A stretch of 64,000 nt of DNA, taken from assembly GCA_964035575.1 (NCBI GenBank), contig OZ037875.1, positions 744,001 through 808,000 on the forward strand, written 5' to 3'. Numbering within the stretch: position 1 is the first letter of the stretch; every line of letters begins with the position of its first letter. The notes beneath the pieces were generated by a model. It was given only the letters and a program-made list of their open reading frames with translations. It was not told the DNA's origin and did no database searches. A program made the translations under genes and the position numbers. Origin of the DNA: Rhynchopus sp. YZ270_cl-10 (taxonomy: Eukaryota > Euglenozoa > Diplonemea > Diplonemida > Diplonemidae). Shown in pieces: positions 59,100-64,000 of this stretch.

Positions 59100-59852
59100 G
59101 GGGTCGCTGGGGGGTGGACCTTCTGAGGCATAACTTTTTGTGCGATTCTATTTGGACTATAGTTGTTGAATATTTTGACATTTTGTTTTTCTCTGTTCTT
59201 TTTGCATGCACCTCGCTAACAGTTGCACTGCTGATCGAAGAGGCGGATGCCCGCAGCTTAGTGGACGATACCTAAAAAACAAACGCAAGGCGAAGCCCCG
59301 GCCAGAACCCGTCTGTTGAATGACGGGTGACACCTGTTCTCAGGGCGACGCTTTTGTGCACCTGCCGGCAACACCCCTGTTGTGCGTACCAATGAAGCGT
59401 GCCTCCGTTATTAGCTGCTCCACTGTCTAGGTCTGCAAAGGCGTATGTGCGGTGGGTCCATTTTGTTGTGTGTGTGTGTGCATTTTTTTCTCTCGCATCT
59501 AAAAATGTCGTCTTTCCCGGCCGTTTCGTCGCTCATTATTCTACTGGGCTCCCCATAGCCTCTTTTTTAAAATTGCTTGCTTTCCCGTTTGAGAAAGGGT
59601 TGGGGGTATTGGGCACATCCGTTCTTCCACCTTCCGCCTTACATCCTACTGTATCAGCCAGGGTCCCTGCATCCATTGGGCTGCATTCACTACCACCGTT
59701 TGGCCTCTTTTTGCGGAAGGACCTGGAGGTAGTGTTGTCCCATCGTTGACAGCTCAGTGCTGGTAAGACGTGTATTCAGCCTCTCCTCCGTTCCATCGGC
59801 ACGAGAAAACACGAAACAAAAGTCACCAAGTCCCCACTGGGAGTCAGTGTCG

Positions 59853-61037
59853 TCAGCTTGATTGTGCCTCGGCTGTCTCGTCAGCACTTCCCTGGAGTGC
59901 CCATTGCAGCAAGTCAACTCGTCCGACGAGTCGAACTTTTTCTCCGAGCTGCGGGGGGGATGGGGTGACTGTGCACAATCTCCAGGCAAACAGTTTGAGC
60001 GGTTTGAAGGGAGGGTTTAATACGACGACTTGACTGTTCTGTATCTGAAGCAGCTTTGCCCATTTCCTAGAGACGGGGATGGGTAGGGAGGGGTAACGGG
60101 GCTGCTGTCCTTTGATGTGCCTCAGAATGCAGCTGCATTGTTTACTCTGACGTGTGTTGATCAGGAACGCATCAGGGCAGGCAGGGGCAGGGACAGGGGC
60201 GTCTCTCTCTGAGCAGCGCGCTCTGTGCACGTTGCCGCATTAGCTTTGTGGTGAATCTACCGTGGGTGCAGTACATGGCATGTGGGGGGTGGGGTTACTG
60301 AGGAACTCCTTTGTGGCGGCACTAGGTTGGGTTGCTGAGTTGTGCAGACGCAGGGAGCTTGCAAGGTTTGCAAGAGGGGGTGAGTTTGCAGTGAGGCCGT
60401 CGTCGAACGGGACGTCAAGAACTCGAAGTGCGTTTTGACGAAGACCAGGGCCTGCCTGAGTCCACAATTTTTTTTCTGGTCAACCATTGGGGTAATACGG
60501 TGACCACTTGGAGTGGGGAGGGCTGGGAGGGCAAATCTGTGTGGCGTACATATACCTTCCAAGTTCATCATCCAGAGCTGCTGTTGTCTCCAACAGGGTC
60601 TGAGTGGACAGCGTAACACTTCGAGGAGCCTTGGTGCTATGAGGGTTATCACCTACGGTTCTCCCAGTCAGTTCGCTGGCTGCTCTTACTGTGCTTTGGA
60701 GCCTTGTTGTTCCGGGCTGCCTTATAGCTTGTTCGCTGGGCTGTTGGGCTTGAGCCTTCTGACCACAGATTACGTCAACGTAGCATGTACTCTGCGATAG
60801 GAGGGGTGTCACATGGTTACCGTCCCAAGGGTGCAACGTTGCTGCTGTTGGGTGCTTCTGGTGGGTGGGGTGGGGTGGGAAGCTGTCGCCGATGCTTTCA
60901 GCCGCAGAGACCTCCACGGGGCACAACCACATAGTGGTTGAGTTCCCAGCAACGTCCCCAAAGATCTTCCTGAAGATTGAGATCAGGTGCCGAAGTGCAA
61001 GGCTCTCCATGTGGTCCATGTGGTCCATGTTACCCAT
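59853..61037 (-). pseudogene. Long, nearly open minus-strand frame, unassigned
   Basis: One minus-strand register is open over 1.2 kb except for two stops (near 60480 and 60239). It reads RKIFGDVAGNSTTMWLCPVE near the start, RQNALRVLDVPFDDGLTANS in the middle, and CILRHIKGQQPRYPSLPIPV with LLQIQNSQVVVLNPPFKPLK near the end. The composition is more protein-like than that of the competing frames. The N-terminus MGNMDHMDHME overlaps a CCATGTGGT repeat and is doubtful. No family was recognised; it could be a decayed gene or chance. Confidence 0.3.
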
Positions 61038-61290
61038 GCTCTCTGATCGAAAACCCCCTTTTTTACTCTCACCCCGTTATCCCCACCAGCACCCGTTTAC
61101 ACAAAGAAAAGAGGGACCATATACCAGGCAGTGTGTGGTTGTGCAAGGTGGCGTCGGCAGGCTACATCACACCATGTCCTCAGAGACTAAGGTATGTCTA
61201 AGGGAGTGCCTTCTTTGTGGGTACATCTGTTGGTCTGCAGCGGATGCGTCGGTTCTATATATTTTTTTTTGAATCACGATTTCATTTTAA

Positions 61291-61328
61291 AGGTGGCTCA
61301 GCGCTGTGAGGCTTAGGTTCATATTGAC
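61291..61328 (+). repeat. Hairpin repeat family A copy
   Basis: AGGTGGCTCAGCGCTGTGAG then GCTTAGGTTCATATTG. It is preceded by a T-run and TTTAA. Confidence 0.6.
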
Positions 61329-61878
61329 AGCTTTTTTTTTCTTCAAAATCTGCTGTGCCAAATGTTCCTATTTCTTCCTGTTCTCCACAACAACTGGGGT
61401 ATATTTTTGGCATCACATTTGGAGATGGCTCATGCGGTCTTGAAGAGGCAGGTGGTGCAAAATGTTGTCACAGCTCACAAAAGGATGCAGTCCTGTCTCC
61501 TACTATCCTACGGGGTGGAGGCAGAATCTTTAACTTCCAAAACCCTGAATTTTTTGAGAGTCCGCAAAAGCCCGCAAACGAGGGGAACGCCCAACCGGTG
61601 TTGCATCGTCCCGACATCATCGACGCCACATCACACACAGGTTGCGTTCAGCGTTGTTGCACAATGGTCCGGGAGGAAGTACAAGATGACACTGTTCGAA
61701 AAAGACCTGCAGGTATTTCATTATCCCTAATAATACAACAGCTTACGGAGAGACAAAACGAAAAAAAACCACTTTTTCTTTGGCCTTCTTACAAATTATG
61801 CCTACATAGACCAAACAATAAATCATCATCAATACAACCATGTTTTTTATACAACAAAAACATCATTTTCCACAGACA
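61329..61878. other. Intergenic stretch upstream of the kinesin
   Basis: Two overlapping plus frames (61355-61882 and 61362-61730) have no recognisable domain. The second contains AHAVLKRQVVQNVVTAHKRM and VAQWSGRKYKMTLFEKDLQ, which look somewhat coding. CACAG immediately before the kinesin ATG resembles a splice acceptor, so an upstream exon is not excluded. Confidence 0.4.
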
Positions 61879-64000
61879 ATGAAGGTCGACAAAATCAAAA
61901 GAACTCTTTCGAAATTCACTAGCGTGCACCCCGATGAGTTTATCCTTAAGACCGAGCAGGGACGTGACATCGATTTGGGGATGAAGGGACACGACTTCAA
62001 CCTTGGTCCGGGGATGGTCCTGTATATGCACAAGATCGACGCTGCAGACTCGCTGGGCGCTTCGTCGCCGATTCCATCACATTTTACGAGCACTGCGACG
62101 AGCGTTGCACCATCCCCTCCTGTGGGCCGCCTGACACCTCCACCACCACATGCAGAGGAGAGGGTGAGGGATGTGTCCCCTTTGGCACCGCTGCCACCTG
62201 ATTTGAATCAAGAGGTGCGGAGGGAAGAACGGTCGTCGTTTTCAAGCTTTATGACGTCAGGGCAGAGACAGGAGGAGGTTAACACAAAGTCGGGGACTCC
62301 TCTGTTAGCGTTTTCCATGCCGCAGAGGCACGTTGCACCGACACCACCGCAGAGCGTTGCTTCTTCTTCTGTACCACCACCACTGTCACGGCAGACTGAG
62401 CCGCAACGTGCCCAGAGTCCATCCTGGCAGCAACATGCCCCTAGTGTCACACCGCAGACGCAGGCAAGAGCAGAACCCCTAGTCTATACACACCAAGGGC
62501 GTAACGCAACCCCGCAGGGGCGGAATGCAACTCCACGTAGTGTGTCTCCGGTGCGCCCGTTGGCGAGGATGGATATCCATGGAACCCCTATAGAGGATAA
62601 AGGGAGGAGTGGGGGTGGTAGGGCGGACCCCCTGTGGGACTCAGCAAACCTCAGCCAAGAGCAGAACCGGCTGCAGGAAAAGCTTCTTGGGGAGTTTGAG
62701 GCGATGTCGAAGGAGGAGAGGGTGCGGGTAGGTGGGCATAGCACGCCGACGCATCAGGGGTCGCCTGCGGTGGGGGTACCCCCGAAGCACAGTAGTACCG
62801 CGCCATCGCCGACTGCGGCGCTTGAGTCGCGCATCAAAACCCTCCGCGCAGAGAACGCCAAACTGCGCCTCAACGCCTCCACCACCAGCGTGGTGTCGGA
62901 CACACCGACCACCTCCCCAGCTCCGTTGCGGTACAATGCGGCATCACCTTCGGTCTCTGCGGCACGCTCGCGCGCAATGACACCACCACCTCCTCCACAG
63001 GCAGTCGTTCCAGCCAAAGAAGCAGAAGACGTCAAAGCCTTGGTAATCACCTGCTCCGATCTTGCCCGCACCCGGCATGAATTGGAGATAGAATTAGACG
63101 AAATGAAGCAGGCCTGGACCGGAGAACGCCGCCTCCGCATGACCGACTGGGAAGACGAGCACCGCGCCTGGTCTGAAAGACAGCAGGATCTCATCCGCTC
63201 CTGGGAAGCCGACAAACACATTCTCTTGGAGCCAGGCAGCGTCGAACCGGTTCTCCTTCTTGACATCCACGAGAAATGGGAGCGTCTCAAACAAAACCCT
63301 ACAGACACCCCACGGCACAACACATCCCTTGTTGAAGGAAAGTGGGCAATGGAGAAGACACGGCTGATTGAAGAGATCACGCAGTTGACGAGACAAAGGG
63401 AAGAGGACAACGTACGCAAGGTGAATGAAAAGCGTGCCTTCTTAGAAGCCTTGCGGCGGAAGAAGCGGGAGAAGGATGCAGAGGTTGCGAGGTTGAAGCA
63501 GAGCCTTTCGCAGAGCAGGCATGATACGGAAGAGAATAAGCAGAGGGTCGTTGCAGCGAGCCATAACATTGCGACATTGAGGCAGAAGCTTATAGCAGCG
63601 CACCCTAGCACTACACCCGACGAATCGAAGCAGATTGTGAATTCGATCACAGAAAAAGCGATGCTCACACTGCGGGTAACAAGCCTCCGTTCGCAGCATT
63701 CGCATCTCGCGGAATCACTAACCCGTGAGACTGCCCGGCGGAAACACCTTCACAATACCCTAGAAGACATCAAAGGGGGGATCCGAGCTATCGTCCGCAT
63801 GCGCCCCGTTCTCCCCCACGACCTCCAGCATGAGTCGGAGATAACAGACCTCCACCCACGCAGCTCTGTTGCCGTCACCTCTGGGAACAGCATCGTTGTC
63901 TCTTCACCTACCACTGGAAGCAAAGAATACGCCTTCTACAGAGTCTTCGACCCCGAGGTAGGACAGGAAGGGGTCTTCTCCGAGGTACGCCCATTGGTGC
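61879..64000 (+). CDS. Kinesin-14 (C-terminal motor), partial at window end
   Basis: The frame is open for 707 codons from the ATG and continues beyond the window. A Pro/Ser/Gln-rich tail (about 1-300) precedes coiled-coil stretches (about 315-340 and 390-620, heptads rich in Glu, Lys, Arg and Leu). At about residue 618 the sequence RRKHLHNTLEDIKGGIRAIV then RMRPVLP matches the kinesin-14 neck and first motor strand (family pattern RR.LHN...LKGNIRV..RVRP). A neck directly before the motor, with the stalk N-terminal, defines minus-end-directed kinesin-14, which acts in spindle assembly and microtubule cross-linking. The nucleotide-binding P-loop lies beyond the window. The start is the first ATG after stops in this frame, but an upstream exon is possible. 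Confidence 0.88.
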   Translation, partial: MKVDKIKRTLSKFTSVHPDEFILKTEQGRDIDLGMKGHDFNLGPGMVLYMHKIDAADSLGASSPIPSHFTSTATSVAPSPPVGRLTPPPPHAEERVRDVSPLAPLPPDLNQEVRREERSSFSSFMTSGQRQEEVNTKSGTPLLAFSMPQRHVAPTPPQSVASSSVPPPLSRQTEPQRAQSPSWQQHAPSVTPQTQARAEPLVYTHQGRNATPQGRNATPRSVSPVRPLARMDIHGTPIEDKGRSGGGRADPLWDSANLSQEQNRLQEKLLGEFEAMSKEERVRVGGHSTPTHQGSPAVGVPPKHSSTAPSPTAALESRIKTLRAENAKLRLNASTTSVVSDTPTTSPAPLRYNAASPSVSAARSRAMTPPPPPQAVVPAKEAEDVKALVITCSDLARTRHELEIELDEMKQAWTGERRLRMTDWEDEHRAWSERQQDLIRSWEADKHILLEPGSVEPVLLLDIHEKWERLKQNPTDTPRHNTSLVEGKWAMEKTRLIEEITQLTRQREEDNVRKVNEKRAFLEALRRKKREKDAEVARLKQSLSQSRHDTEENKQRVVAASHNIATLRQKLIAAHPSTTPDESKQIVNSITEKAMLTLRVTSLRSQHSHLAESLTRETARRKHLHNTLEDIKGGIRAIVRMRPVLPHDLQHESEITDLHPRSSVAVTSGNSIVVSSPTTGSKEYAFYRVFDPEVGQEGVFSEVRPLV

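Noticed and set aside
7529-61328. Hairpin plus T-run repeats as bacterial-type intrinsic terminators
   Set aside because: The genome is eukaryotic, and many copies lie far from genes or upstream of them.
1-64000. LTR retroelements, Polintons or other virus-like elements
   Set aside because: No paired long terminal repeats, integrase, protease, capsid or viral polymerase text was recognised anywhere in the window.

Overview
The window looks like nuclear DNA of a gene-sparse, repeat-rich protist. Evidence for a eukaryote: a VPS15-type kinase/HEAT/WD40 protein split by a GT-AG intron, a kinesin-14, a class III cyclase with a sensor ectodomain, a FYVE protein, two secreted RNase T2 genes, and a 90-nt piece of eukaryotic small-subunit rRNA 5' end. 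TAA, TGA and TAG all end genes, so the standard code applies. Introns are rare in the recognised genes. I cannot place the organism to genus; a free-living excavate or metamonad is a guess.

Layout. 1-4.8 kb: no gene; foldback, degenerate tandem and microsatellite DNA. 5.0-7.2 kb: a ubiquitin-like/XPC-binding protein and a zinc-finger protein. 7.2-17.5 kb: no gene; dispersed short repeats. 17.7-19.7 kb: FYVE protein with WH2/thymosin-like motifs. 19.8-31.2 kb: no intact gene; foldback elements, three tandem arrays (10-, 7- and 9-bp units), a 390-bp duplication, and minus-strand remnants of a surface-protein-like gene and of a reverse transcriptase-like protein. 31.3-34.3 kb: adenylyl cyclase. 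35.5-37.3 kb: unknown acidic-tailed protein. 39.5-41.9 kb: type I membrane protein. 42.7-45.2 kb: two non-autonomous DNA transposons side by side, with clean inverted ends and target duplications. 46.7-50.7 kb: VPS15. 51.1-52.9 kb: LINE fragment and foldbacks. 54.1-57.8 kb: two RNase T2 genes. 57.8-61.8 kb: rRNA fragment and an unassigned minus-strand frame. 61.9 kb to the end: kinesin-14, cut by the window edge.

All ten confident genes lie on the plus strand. VPS15 and the FYVE protein both point to PI3P-dependent endosome biology, but they are 27 kb apart and nothing shows co-regulation. Three of the larger genes have C-rich tracts just upstream of the start codon.

The most unusual content is between genes. 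At least seven families of 35-90 bp repeats are scattered through the window. Three of them (called A, B and P here) share no overall sequence yet have the same design: an outer stem of the type AAGnTG/CAnCTT, a small loop, and usually a T-rich tract after it. Copies of B change both sides of an internal loop together. Families A and C share the string ACGAGAGG. The families join head to tail (C-B, C-A), and some sit just outside gene ends. I know of no described family that matches.
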